Positions 13,101 to 26,400 of a DNA stretch of 64,000 nt are shown here, piece by piece. The DNA comes from Sorghum bicolor (taxonomy: Eukaryota; Streptophyta; Magnoliopsida; Poales; Poaceae), in assembly GCF_000003195.3 (NCBI RefSeq), contig NC_012878.2, positions 42,367,821-42,431,820 on the forward strand. The letters run 5' to 3'. Under the pieces are notes generated by a model that had not been told where the DNA came from, searched no databases, and saw only the letters and a program-made list of their open reading frames with translations. Made by a program: the position numbers and the translations under genes. Each line of letters starts with the position of its first letter. Position 1 is the stretch's first letter.

Positions 13101-14493
13101 AAAGGCACTTAAGGCGCCTGCAAAAGTGATTTCACTATTTCTTCTTCATGTTATGGGCACCAAATATTACATAGAATTCCCTTTTTTCCAAGTTTTAGGT
13201 CATTTTAGTTTTTCCTAAATCAACTTTAAGTCTTTGACTAAGTTTATTGAAAAAATGCATCAAAATCTGTAAAATAAAATTAGCTGTATTGATTCCACCA
13301 TGAATTATGTCTTGACAGTGCATTTACTTGGTATTGTAGATGTTAATATACTGTTCAATAAACTTGGTCAGAGTTAAAGAAGGTTGACATAGGAAAAAAC
13401 TTAAACTACCTCAATTTTGAATTTGAATGGAGGGAGTAAGTCTCGGTCTGTGTTTTACTTCAGTTTACAGTGCAAAACTCACAGCAGTCTTGAATGGCTC
13501 GAGCCTTTTGTGTTTATATCAGTGTTATCTTACTATGATATATGGCCATATTTCAAATCAGTTTTAACCTTTGGATTACTTTTTCAGGGATCTAGGACGT
13601 CTCGCTTCATTGTTATGTACTGTTGCTTCATCTCTGGGTGAACATAGTTATGTTGATTATTATTGCCGTGACTTTCCGCTCAACTTGATTGAATCCCCAT
13701 CCCTAGTCTCTTCAAATTCTTTAACAACTCCGCCGTCCCTGTTTCGTTGGTTTGAATACTGCCTATGTCATGGTTTGGACTCGGCAAAGCTGGAAGACAT
13801 TCCTACTCTAATGCGCAAACAGAAAGTTTCTGCTGTGAGTTGGGGTAGGAAGGTGTTGTCATTTTATAGTTTGTTGTTAGGAGCAGAAAGAAAAGGCAAA
13901 AATCTCTCTTCTGGTGTGTATTGTGAAGTTGCCAGTGGTTCAGCCAGAAACACTGAGGAGCTTACTGTTCTGGCTATGGTTGCTGAAAAGTTTGGTCATC
14001 AGCAATTGGATTTATTACCAGTTGGTGTATCTCTTGTGCTTCGCCATGTGAGACAACTCTCTATTCTATGTTTTGATATGGTGCAGTTGATTTTTTCTTG
14101 AGACATGGTTTCATATTACATGCAGTTGATTTTTTCTTGAGACATGGTTTCATATTACAGGCACTGGACAAATGTCGTGACTCTCCACCTGATGATTGGC
14201 CTGCAACTGCTTATGTTCTTGTTGGCAGGGAAGACCTAGCTGCAGCAAAGATGGGGACAGTTAGGAAAGAAAACCTGTTGTGGAACAATGATAATTTGAC
14301 ATCAATGTCAGTCCCTTATATGCTACATCTGCAACCTGTAATCATACCAACAACTGCACCTGACATACCTGCATCAGAAGTTTTGAATTCTGATGATTCA
14401 GATTCTGTCTATAAATCTGTTGAGGATGGCATGGAACATATCTTCACTTCAACAACACAACTCCGATTTGGTCATGATTTGCGCTTGAATGAG
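7165..14493 (+). CDS. APC1: APC1 exons 1-12 (N-terminal propeller and linker region)
   Basis: These twelve exons give residues 1-874. The start is the first in-frame ATG of the CT-rich leader and gives '[13 protein letters not shown]', which matches where plant APC1 proteins begin. Exon 2 continues as '[13 protein letters not shown]', exon 3 as '[18 protein letters not shown]', exon 4 as '[19 protein letters not shown]'. Together they form the region known in APC1 as a WD40-like propeller. Exon 10 (163 codons) and exon 11 carry the helical linker ending in '[12 protein letters not shown]'. Introns here are short except intron 10, so this part has the ancestral structure. Confidence 0.93.
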
Positions 14494-17400
14494 GTTTGCC
14501 CTTTCTTTTGAGCCAGCCTGTCTTTCTGAATTACTGGATTGCAACTGCATTTCCATTTGCTTAATAGTGTTTTGATGTTTTGATTCTTACTAAAAATTAT
14601 GCGAGCCTTTTGCTTTATTTGTATGATTTTATGCTTCATATATTTTTTGCGACAGGAACACTCTGGTTTGTACAATAATGCCGTGACTAGTGTCCGAACA
14701 AATGATGGTAACACAGATTACTTCCTAATTAGAATAGGATTTCATCAAGGGTCAGCCTTGAGCCCATATCTCTTTGCCTTGGTAATGGACGAAGTGACAA
14801 GGGACATTCAAGGGAATATCCCTTGGTGTATGCTTTTTGCAGATGATGTAGTGCTAGTTGATGAAAGCCAGGCAGGAGTAAATAGGAAACTGGAGTTGTG
14901 GTGTCAAACCCTTTAGTCCAAAGGTTTTAGAGTAAGTCGAACTAAAATAGAATACTGTTACGGCGTCGAGCTTTGCTGCGCAGGAAGTAGGGTGGAGAGA
15001 AGGGAGCTTGCGTGCGTGGGTTTTGGCGGCGTGTAGGCGCCGTGGCAGGTAGCTGGCAGCAGGGGCTGGGCGCCCAAGGGAGATGTAAATCTTGTTGGCA
15101 CAGCAACCCTGCACCGAGGTGAGCAGCACCTGCTCTCCTCCCCTCTCCCACTCCCCTGCTCCAAGGTAGAAGAAGAGCCTTGAGCTACTTCACACACATA
15201 CACAGCAGACATTCAGTTTCAGACTTGAACTGAAACTGAAACACTGAATATGTGGCAATGAACTGCCCTTTTCCATTGCAATAGGTAGAGTATATATACA
15301 CAAAACATGTACCTGCTGGTACACTACTTGGATGGTGACTACACCACTCCATACAACTACTCTACATGGCTTATATCAGCCAATACCTACTCTTGTACCT
15401 GCCTATACCAGCCCACTACTCTAAATGGCCTATTGCCATACTTCTACAGTGGCAGCTTGAAGCTGACCACTTGATCCTGCCAACGCAGGGCAAAAGCAAA
15501 AGAGGAACAACAGATTATATCTTACAAATCTCAACCCCAGGCTAATCTTTATTCATGAATATAGTTTGCCCTTTATAGGCATTACACGACTCAGCCAATA
15601 CTATGGCTAACAAGACTCCTTAAATCAAGGACTCCTAACCAAACTCCTAACAAACCAATCTAACAAACCTTGACTCAACCTAGGACTCATCTGGACTTAG
15701 CCTAGGAATCAGCCACGAGGCCTCCACCTGTATGTCTGACCGACCATAATGTTAGTATAGGTTTGAGTATTGGCCCATGTGGCTAGGCCCATAAGGCCCA
15801 TGTATGCTCTACTATTGCTACCCTCCTAGGGTTAGCCTAATCAAGGAATTACAGTTGTCTAACATGGTATCAGCAGCCTAGGGTTCTCTTCCCTGCTGTC
15901 TCCCCTCTAGGCGCCGCCGTTGCCACTCCTCCTCCCTCTTACTTCCACCACTTCCCCTCCCTCCCTACTTCGACTTGGGCGCAAATTACGGTCGCTCCCA
16001 GACCAGGACCCGCCAGCGCCGCCGCCTCCCCCTGCCGCGGGCGCACCGGTGGGTGCCGCGCCAGGAGCCGGCGCTGCGGACGCCGCGGGGGCCAAGGAAG
16101 GCGTTCTCCCGGGCGCGCTCGTCAGGGATACGGCCGCCGCGGCCGCCTACGCCTGGGCCGCCGCCGCTGCCGCCACGGTTGGCCTCGGGATGCCCCTGGC
16201 GGCGCCCGTTCTCCCTCCACCTGCGCCTGCTCTGCCCGCAGGGGCGCCTCCTGCACTGGAGCTGGACGGGAGGCCCCTGGCTGCGCTCGATCTGCCCGGA
16301 GGGGCGCCTCCTGCACTGGCCGTGGGCGTGCGTGGCTCGCTCCTGGCTGCGGCTGCTCTGCTTAGGGAGGCCATGGCTCGGCTGACCCGCTCGTGACCCA
16401 GCTTCACTACCAGGCTGGAGGGGTCCAGAACATCCGGCTCCTGGTTCCGGTCGTCCTTGAGCCGGAGTCGCCTTCCTACGCCCGGTGGCGGGACCTAGTC
16501 CTCCTCACCCTCCGCCGCTACACCCTCAACGACCACGTCCTCCTCGACACCGTGGGCGTGGCGCAGACCGCCTCGTGGCTGCGCCTCGACTGCATCGTCC
16601 TCTCTTGGATCCTGGGGACGATCTCCCTGGACCTCCACGACCTCGTCCGCAACACTCTGACCGCTTGTGGGGCCCGGCTGGCACTCGAGGGCTAGTTTCT
16701 GGGCAACGCAGAGGCTCGGGCTCTGTGTCTTGATGCGAGCTTCCGGACGTTCGTCCAGGGCGACCTCTCCGTCAGCGAGTTCCGCCGCCAGATGAAGGGC
16801 ATGACGCACTCCCTCGACGATCTTGGCTGGCCCGTGGAGGACCGTATCCTGGTCCTCAATGTCCTCTGCGGGCTCAGCGCTCGCTACGCTCACCTCCGGA
16901 CGTGGATCAACCGTCAGCGGCCTTTCCCGACCTTCCTGCAGATCCGTGATGACCTCGTCATGGAGGAGCTCCAGCAGGGAGTTCATGCCCCCTTGGCCTC
17001 CGCGCTGGGGTCCTCGTCCTCCTCGACCGCCCTCGTCGCTACTCCTCCGCCCCGTCCGACCGCTCCGCCACAGTCGTCGCTCCTTGGTCCTCTCCCTCCC
17101 GGGCCGAGCGGGGGTGGAGGGGGGGGGNNNNNNNNNNNNNNNNNNNNNNNNNNNNNNNNNNNNNNNNNNNNNNNNNNNNNNNNNNNNNNNNNNNNNNNNN
17201 NNNNNNNNNNNNNNNNNNNNNNNNNNNCGGGGGACTTAGATTTGCTGAAAAAAGCTTTCCAATAAGCCAAACAAATGTGCGGTAAGTCCGAACAACCATT
17301 ATGCATTTTGGGTGTCTCCCCCCCCGTCTGGGTCTTTTTATAGGGGGGGGGGGGGGGGCGTGGCGGCCGCTGTCGCCGCGGCGGGGGCCGTGGTGCAGGT

Positions 17401-20400
17401 CGTGGGGGCAACACAGCGCCGACACCTCCACGGGGTGCACCCTGGCCATCCTACAACCCATGGTCAGGGCGCACCTCCATGTGGTCGTTCCAGGCTCTCG
17501 GTGGTGAGCCTCGCCCACCGGTGGCCATGCTCGCAGGTGCTCCCCCGGGGTTCCCCTCAGCGATCCCGTGGGCGGCCTCGTTCCCCGCGTCCACATGGGC
17601 TACTCCACCCGCGGCCTTGCCCGGGCCTGCCGGTTGGGACCAGGCGGTCTTGGCTAACTCTTTCAGCACCATGGCCCTGACACCACCTGTTGAGCCGGAG
17701 TGGGTCGCCGACTCTGGGGCCACTTACCACACCACTCCTAACCTTGGTATACTTTCTTCTGTTCACCCTCCGTCTTCCTCTCTTCCTTCGTCCATTGTGG
17801 TCGCCAATGGGTCGTGTCTTCCTGTTACTTTTGTGGGTGCCGCCGGCCCTCATGGCTCCTTTTATCTTTCTGATGTTCTTGTTGCTCGTTCTATGGTTCA
17901 CAACCTTCTTTCAATTCGTCGTTTTACAGCACAATTCCTGTTCTGTGGAGTTTGACTCTTCTGGTCTTACTGTGAAGGATTTGGCTTCCCGACGTCCTCT
18001 GCTCTCTGCTCCGATGTGACAACACTGGGCCCCTTTACACTCTTCACTTTCCGGCATCTGCCTCGCCTTCTTCGCCCGTTTTGTCAGCTGCCTTCGCCGC
18101 CACTACTTCCACTACTTGGCACCAGCGTCTCGGCCATCCTGGACGTGATGCCCTGATGCAACTTAGTCGTAGTTCCGATATTCCATGTACTCAGGCTCAC
18201 GATGAGCAGTTGTGTCATGCGTGCCAACTGGGCCGTCATGTTCGTCTTCCTTTTCATAGTTCTTCTCATGCGGCCCACGTTTTTGACCTTGTACATTGCG
18301 ACCTATGGACATCTCCTGTCAGTACTATCCTGTGGTGGTTGATGATTATTCACATTATTCCTGGACTTTTCCTTTACGTGTGAAGTCTGATGCTTTCCCC
18401 ACGCTCATCCACCTTTTCGCTTGGGTGTCCACACAGTTCGGCCTCACCGTCAAGGCTGTCCAGTGTGACAATGGCCGGGAGTTCGATAACTCCACCTCGC
18501 GTGCCTTCTTTCTCTCTCACGGTGTCTAGTTGTGCATGTCTTGCTCGTATACCTCCTCTCAAAACGGCAAGGCTGAGCGCATGATTCGCACCACCAACGA
18601 CACCGTGCGCACACTTCTGCTTCAGGCCTCGCTTCCTGCTCGCTTCTGGGCTGAGGCCTTGCACACCTCTACTTACCTTCTTAACCGCCTTCCTTCCGCT
18701 CCCACTGCACAGCACGCTCTCTTCGGTACCCCTCCTCGCTACGATCACCTTCGAGTCTTGGGTGTGCGTGTTACCCGAACACCACGATCACCGCTCCTCA
18801 CAAACTGGCTCCTCGTTCGACTCTCTGTATCTTCCTTGGGTACTCTCCGGATCAAAAGGGGTACCGATGCTACGACCTTACCTCTCGTCGAGTCCTCATA
18901 TCTCGCCATGTGGTGTTCGATGAGTCTGTCTTCCCCTTTTCCACCACCACCACTCTCGCTTCCACCTCGGAGCTTGACCTCTCCTCTATGTTTCCCACTG
19001 ACACGGTGGTCGAGCCACCTTTGCTGGTGTTTTCTGCAGGTACTGCTACGCCTCTACCCTGCCCGGGTCTCGAGGGGCCACCTTTCGGACCAACCCCTGC
19101 GAACGACTGGGTCCCGGACCGGCGACTCCGACCCCATCGGCACGCTTCGTCCAACCAGTGCGCGTCTACCAGCGACATGCCCACGACGTTGGTCTCGGAC
19201 AGGCGACTCTGGCCCCACCGGCACGCTTCGCCCAACCGGTGCGCATATAAGCGCCGTGCCCGACTGGCGCCGCTGCCTCCGCCGGCACGGTGTCCCCCTC
19301 TTCGCTGGGGTTAGCTACGCCACCGGTAGCGTCTTCCCCGCCAGCGACACCGACACCGTCCCGAGGCCCCAGCTGCCCGTGTCGCGACGCCGGTGTACCA
19401 CCCACCGCTTCTTCACCGACACCCGCGTCATGTTCACCCTATGGTGATGCGACACGCGGCTGGTACCTTGCAGCCTTGGGCTCTTTCGGCGATGCCCGGG
19501 GACTCGCAGGTCTCCCTGGTACCCTCTTCCGTTCGCGAGGCCTTGATGGACCCTCACTGGCGCCGAGTGATGGAAGAGGAGTATGCGGCCCTCCTCGCCA
19601 ACCAGACGTGGGATCTGGTACCACGTTCGCCGGGCTCCAACATCGTCACAGGCAAGTGGATCTGGACTCACAAGCGCCGGGCTGACGGCACTCTTGAGCG
19701 GTACAAGGCTCACTGGGTTCTCCGGGGCTTCACTCAGCGCCCCGGGGTCGACTACGACGAGACTTTCAGCCAGTGGTCAAGCCGGCTACCGTCCGCACGG
19801 TCTTCTCGCTAGCTCTCACTCGCAGGTGGCCCGTGCATCAGCTGGATGTCAAGATCAAGAATGCCTTCCTGCATGGCGTTCTCACTGTCTACTGTAGCCA
19901 ACCGGCGGGGTTTGTTGACTCTTCTCGTCCCGACATGGTGTGTCGGCTCAACAAGTCTCTCTACGGCCTCAAGCAGGCCCCTCGGGCGTGGAACCATCGG
20001 TTTGCTGCCTTCCTACTGACTCTGGGGTTTGTGGAAGCCAAGTTAGATACCTCTTTGTTCATCTATCACCGTGGCACTGAGACTGCATACCTGATGCTCT
20101 ATGTTGATGACATTGTCCTCACAACCTCTAGTGAGTCACTCATTCGGCGGATCATCGCCTCTCTTCAGCAGGAGTTTGCTATGAAGGATCTGGGTGCACT
20201 ACATCACTTCCTCGGGGTCACTGTTGAGCCTCATCCTGCTGGATTATTCCTTCACCAACGGGCAATACACTCTTGATATTCTGGAGCGAGCTGGGATGAC
20301 TGACTGCAAGCCCTGCTCCACTCCGGTTGACACACAGGGCAAGCTGTCAGAGACTGGGGGCACCCCAGTGATCGATCCCACTACATATCAGAGTTTTGCC

Positions 20401-23400
20401 GGTGCACTTTAGTACCTCACCTTCATCCGACCCGACATCACCTATGCAGTTCAGCAGATATGTCTACATATGCATGATCCCCAGGAGCCACACCTCACTG
20501 CTCTCAAGTGGATCCTTCGCTACCTCCGCGACACGGTCGACTTCAGCCTACTCCACCGTCGGTCCTCCACCGAGCTCGTCGTCTACACTGACGTCGACTG
20601 GGCCGGGTGTCCGGACACTCGCCTTTCCACCTCTGGCTACGCTGTCTTCCTAGGCGGCATCCTGGTGTCGTGGTCATCCAAGCGCTAGCTGGTTGTCCCC
20701 CGCTCCAGTGCCGAAGCGGAGTACCGCGCTGTTGCTAACGGCGTGGCTGAGGCTTTCTGGCTCCGGCAGCTTCTCGCCGAGCTCCGTAGCCCTCTCTCTC
20801 GGAGCGCGCTGGTCTACTGCGACAACGTCAGTGCGGTGTACCTCTCCACGAACCCGGTCCAGCACCAGAGGACCAAGCATGTGGAGATTGATCTATACTT
20901 CGTCCGGGATCGGGTTGCCATCGGCGATGTTCGGGTTCTACACGTCCCAACCACCTCCCAGTTTGCCGACATCTTCACCAAGGGTCTCCCGTCCTCGACC
21001 TTCACCGAGTTCCGCTCTAGCCTCAACATCACCAGTGGCTAGTTGCGTCTGTGGGGGGCTCGTGTGTTGTGTGTTGTTCTTCTTTTCGTGTCCAATCTGC
21101 AAACTCCGCTGCGCCGGTAGTTCAGACTGGGGGGGGGGAGGTGTTGGAGTATAGGTTTGAGTATTGGCCCATGTGGCTAGGCCCATGAGGCCCATGTATG
21201 CTCTACTATTGCTACCCTCCTAGGGTTAGCCTAATCAAGGAATTACAGTTGTCTAACACATAACAAATACACATGAGATGCGACTTTGGCAACGCTACAC
21301 ATGAGGAGGAAGAGGTGAGTTTGGAAGGTCAAGTGGTGCTTAAGAAAGATACTTTTCGTTATCTAGGATCAATGCTACAAAAGGATGGAGATATTGATGC
21401 AGACATTTGCCATAGGATCAAAGCGGGGTGGATGAAGTGGCGCCAAGCATCTTGCATTCTCTGTGACAAGAGGGTACCGCAAAAGCTTAAAGGCAAGTTT
21501 TATAGAACGACGATTAGACCCGCTATGTTGTATGGAGTAGAATGTTGGCCTACAAAAAGACGTCATGTCCAACAACTAAGTGTCGCGGAAATGCGTATGT
21601 TGCGTTGGATTTGTGGTCAGACAAGGATGGATCGAGTTCGGAACGATGATATACGTGGCCGTCTAGGGGTACACCAATCGAAGAAAAGCTTGTTCAACAT
21701 AGGTTGAGGTGGTTTGGCCATGTCCAAAGGAGACCTTCTGAGGCACCAGTGCATTGTGGAGTCCTAAGACTAGATATCAATGTGAGGAGAGGTAGAGGAA
21801 GACCGAAGCTGACATGGGGGGAGGCAATAAAAAGAGATTTAAAGAGTTGGAATATACCTAGAGATCTTTGTTTAGATAGGAGTGCTTGGAAAGCAGCCAT
21901 CGATGTACCTGAACCGTGACTAGGGGCTCATGTTGGGTTTCAACTCTAGCCTACCCCAACTTGCTTGGGACTAAAAGGCTTTGTTGTTGTTGTAGGAACA
22001 CTCTGGCTTGTGTAAATCACATTAGTCTGTGTGAGATAATCTGCTGCTCTCCCTCTTTGTTTTGCTGCAGCAGGGGTTAGACCATTGGTCAGCTCTTGCT
22101 GTCCTTGTATTGTACTATTAGAAGTATGGCAATAGGCTACTACTACTTCATGTACTAGTTTGTACAAGAATGGCAATAGGCCACTAGTAGAAATGGCTTA
22201 CCTCAGCCATTTAGGAGTAGTTGAGGCTGAAAGCAGCCATACTCTTGTGTATACCTTATAGTTGGTACAAGAGTTGTATATATACTCTACCCACAGCAAT
22301 GAAAAATTCAGTTCAGGGTGCTGCACATTCAGAGTTTCAGACTTGTGCAAGTGCTGTGCTCATGTGCTCTGTTCTCACCCCCCTTCTTCTACCTCTAGCC
22401 GTGTGTGTGTGTGTGTTGGTGAGCTGATTGCTCACCTGTGTAGGGAGATCGAGGGCCAACAGTCTGCTGTACCTTATTTCATTCCATATATGGCTGCTTA
22501 AAATTCTGTTATATTCATTGTTCGCCTACATGGCCATTTAGCTTGTTTACACGTCATGTAACACTACACAGTGGTTTGTCGTGTCTGTTTAATCAGCCGT
22601 TCATCCCGTTTAATTACAGTTTGCTCCATTTAAATGATCGTTTAGCCTGAATAAATATCTAAATGATAGGTGACTGTTTAATCCGTTTAAACGTTTAGGC
22701 TAACACTGGTCATATTCTTTTGATTAGGTTAGACGCCTCTTATGCTCAGCAAGGCCAGTGGCTATACAAACACCTACTAATCCTAGCGTGTCGGATCAAG
22801 ACCTACATCAGGTATTATTATTTCTTTCTTATTTGCTCATAATTGCAGATATTAATCTATTAGTTGGTAAGCACAAACAAAGCCATAGGTCCTTGGTCTT
22901 TGGCCTAGGATTCATAGGTCCTTTGTCTTTTCAGGCTGCTGGTCGTGTCGTGTTTCCCTAGTTTATTTCCTAGTATCCGCTGGGGACTGGGAGTAGAGGT
23001 GGGGGGGGGGGGGGCTGGGAGGAGGCTTCTTACTTCCCTCCCTTTTGTATCTTTTTGTTCTTCTTCTTAATGAAATGACACAACTCTCCTGCGTAGTTTA
23101 AGGGGAAAAAAGAAAACCCATAGCTGAGCTTCAAAGTACTTATTTCCTGCTTCCTGTACTACCACCAATGCCTTAGATCTTCTTGATACTTTCCTGTGCA
23201 CTTATTTTCAACATCTCATTTGCTAAGTTTTTTCATGTTCTTAAATATATCACTACTATGAGTTACTGAGGAACAATCATTTTAATCAGAGCATCTCTTT
23301 CATTACCTTTATCTGGATTTCACTGGTTATGAACTGTCCTTGTTACTGATTTTTTCCATGCATTTTCAGCAACAATTATGGAATTTTGCACAAAGGACAA

Positions 23401-26400
23401 CTGCTTTACCTTTTGGGCGTGGGGCTTTTACTTTAGCTACAACTTACACTTTGTTGACAGAGGTATGAGTTCATACCAAAATGTCATGATAGCCTGGATG
23501 GTTGATGTTGGTCTCTGTCAATGTTTAATATTGCAGGCAGCCAGGCACCAGCCATTTCCTCCTGTTTCACTACCTTTTCCCTTTGCTGCAGGTTCTGGTG
23601 TTCCCAAAGCTTGTGCTGGCTGGTCGTTTGCCTGCACAGCAGAATGCCACAGTAATCCTTTTATTTTTTAGTTTCAATTACATTTTCTTCATGGTTCTTT
23701 TGCTATGTTCACCTGTTCAGAACATCACTATTCATGTCACTTGAGGGAATAGTATCATGTTAGCAGTACTTAAAAATGATTTACTAGTTCTGCTAGCTCA
23801 TATTAGGAATTCAGTTCTCAAAGATGATTAGATGTGGGTAGAAAGTAGAATAGCAAACCTCACTACTGTTATGATATTAAGTAGAATTTCTGAGCTTTAG
23901 GGAACAATGCCTTATGATAGGTTGCTAGTTCTCACTTATGTCTTTTTCCTAACTGCATTTTATACAGGTAAATCTTGACCTAAGTAGTAGAAGTGTCTCA
24001 GAATTCAAATCTTGGGCTGAGTTTCATAATGGTGTTGCTGCTGGCCTGAGGCTTGCCCCTTTTCAGGTTATACACAAGATAAGAGGCCACTGTAGCAAAA
24101 TTCAGAGTTCACTGACTCCGGCAGATGTTTTTTATGCTATCGTGTTTTTTTATAAGTAGAGCTTATTATAATGCTTTTTTTGCAGGAGAAAATGTTGAGA
24201 ACTTGGATACAATACAATAGACCTTCTGAACCAAATTTTACTCATGCTGGTTTGCTTCTAGCATTTGGCTTGCATGAGCATCTAAGAGTCTTAACTATGA
24301 CTGATGCATATCGATACCTCTCACAGGTGACATTCTTGTTCTTTGGTTGTTTGTGTCGTAGGCTTGTGTTTTACGGTTACAATGGAGGTGATAGATGTGG
24401 TTGATGGAAGAATAATGGCACGGGGTGCCTCTGCATTTTTTTTGAGTAAATTTAGCAAAACTTATCTGGTCCAAGTTGTCACAAAACTATAATTAAGAAG
24501 TTGTATCACAAGACTACAGATTTGACATGTCATAGTTTCACAAAAGTACGGAATTAAGAATTTATATGAGAAAGCTACAAATCTAGCGTGCCATACTATC
24601 ACAAATCTACAGATTCAGTATGCAATGTATCACAAAACTACATATTTCACTTGTCCAAATCTACAGTTTTATGACACATTATTGGATTAAATATGTAGTT
24701 TTGAGATACTTTGCATACCAAATCCGTAGTTCTGTGATTGACATGCTAAACTTATAGTCTGTGATGCATCTTCTTAAACCTGTAGTTTTGTGAAATTTAC
24801 CCTATTGTTCAGTGAGCATATGTATATTTTGTATGATTTGATTAATTGTCTGAGTGCAGGAGCATGATATAACAACACTTGGTTTGTTACTTGGTTTGGC
24901 AGCATCTCATAGGGGAACAATGGATCCTGCAATATCAAAGGTATTAACTTAAGTATGTTGGATGTGTATGTATACAGTTGTTAGGTGGGTTTATTTAATA
25001 ATCTTGGATGTAAGTGAACTTTAGGGGAGTGTTATTCAAAGTGTTGTATTTCAGTATTGCACATCTCAGTTCTATTTTTTTTTTGGGAATTTGATTCATT
25101 CTCTGTAGGTAATTTCATTTTGCTAAAGTTCCTACTTCCCCATCTGGTATTATTGTTACTCAACTAATTTTTGAGAACGTGAAAATGTACTGAACATCTG
25201 GAACATAGTAGCCACTGTCTGTCTTCTGTGAGAAAAGGAACTGAGTATTTGTTTAGTACTGAGTTACTGTTTTTCTACTTTTACTATCTCTTTTGGTTTG
25301 TGTAGTTCTTGATGCTTTCTTGCTGCTAATTGCATCCAGTGTTAGGTTATTTGTGCATATGACCTCAGTCGCTATAGGGTCTGATTGTTTGCTTACATTA
25401 GCCTTAGCCTGCATTAGTGTCATGGTCGGGCGTCGCTACATCAGACGCAGGGCCCGCGACATCAGGCGCGACGCGGAGTCCGCACGGCGTACAACAGGCG
25501 AAGCCGAAGACGAGTAGATTTCTGTTAGTAGTTCCTAAATCTAGGGGATTTGTTTCTGCAGTTTGTTTGGGCCAGTGGCCATATATAGTTGCCTGTATTA
25601 GGAGAACAGGGGATTAAGAAAGAATTATCAATCTACTCATCTCGTGTCCCTCTTAAGCCTACGGTCTGGGCAACCAGCCGGAGAAGACAAGCCTGCGGCT
25701 GGGCTATTCCCGCCGGAGAAGACAACGGACCGAGACTACGAGTTGCGTAGTCGAGGGCCAGCTACCCTAGATCATAGCGCCCTTGACAACCTGGTATCAA
25801 GATCCTCTCGATCCTCTGCCTCTTCCAGCACCGCTGCGTCATCAACCCCACCACCAGCAGCCGCCACCACCTCCGCCGCCGCTGCGCCGTCATCGCCTCC
25901 CTCCGCGTCATCGCATACAGCACCCATGGGAGACGCCAACCTCCAAGCTACCCTGGACGCCCTCGCCAAAACCCTGGCCGCCCTCCAAGCGTCCTTCGAG
26001 GCCACTACGAAGGCCATCGAGGCTAACACGCAGGCGATCACGGCCCTGGCCGGCGACAAGTCGTCGGGATCGTCCAGCAAGGACCCCGACGGTGAGCACC
26101 ACCAAGACCGCCCGCCCAAACACTGGCGGCCGGAATTTCCGCGCTACGACGGCAAGTCCGATCCGCTCACCTTCATCAACAAGTGCGAATCGTTCTTCAT
26201 TCAACAGCGGGTCATGCCGGCGGAGCGTACTTGGATGGCCTCCTACAATCTCCAGGACGGCGCCTCCATCTGGTACGTCCACGTCCAGGAAACCGAGGGC
26301 ACGCCGACGTGGGAGCGATTCAAGGAACTGCTCAACCTCCGTTTCGGGCCACCGCTGCGCTCCGTCCCCTTCTTCGAGCTCTCGTCGTGTCGCCGCACGG

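Larger units (their letters stand above)
15750..21258 (+). mobile_element. Full-length Copia element with very short LTRs
   Basis: LTRs lie at 15750-15864 (115 bp) and 21142-21258 (117 bp), both TGTT...AACA, and differ by about three positions. The insertion duplicated CATAA (15745-15749, 21259-21263). The primer-binding site TGGTATCAGCAGCC follows the left LTR directly at 15865, and the G-rich polypurine tract is at 21129-21141. Domain order gag, protease, integrase, reverse transcriptase, RNase H identifies Copia. It sits in the solo LTR inside the LINE and carries a 100-N gap at 17128-17227. Confidence 0.93.
14956..21265 (+). mobile_element. Solo LTR of about 796 bp (TGTTA...TAACA), interrupted by a Copia
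   Basis: It starts TGTTACGGCG (14956) and ends CCATAACA (21265), flanked by the 5-bp duplication AATAC at 14951-14955 and 21266-21270. With the nested Copia removed it is about 796 bp and has no coding region or second LTR, so it fits a solo LTR left by recombination. Its interior is related to the elements at 22012-22480 (reversed) and 30381-31310, for example 'ggcctattgccatacttctacag' (shortened). Confidence 0.8.
14672..21993 (+). mobile_element. 5'-truncated LINE in APC1 intron 12, split by nested insertions
   Basis: The element is bounded by an 18-bp target duplication, AGGAACACTCTGGYTTGT, at 14654-14671 and 21994-22011. Only the C-terminal half of the reverse transcriptase is present. 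The left piece (14672-14955) encodes '[19 protein letters not shown]' and the catalytic 'FADD' box. The right piece (21266-21993) resumes with 'MRCDFGN', runs through '[19 protein letters not shown]' and '[14 protein letters not shown]', and ends in a GTT-rich tail (TTTGTTGTTGTTGTA). This is the common grass LINE type with no long poly(A). One frame change occurs near 21680. It was broken by the solo LTR at 14956. Confidence 0.88.

Noticed and set aside
15907..16407. Long GC-rich open frames on both strands at the start of the Copia gag
   Set aside because: They are low-complexity Ala/Pro/Gly/Arg readings of the GC-rich gag leader and only one frame (VTQLHYQ...) is supported by the homologous minus-strand element.
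25644..25925. In-frame extension of the Gypsy gag upstream into the LTR
   Set aside because: There is no ATG in it before 25926, and it would cross the LTR end and primer-binding site, so I start the protein at 25926.
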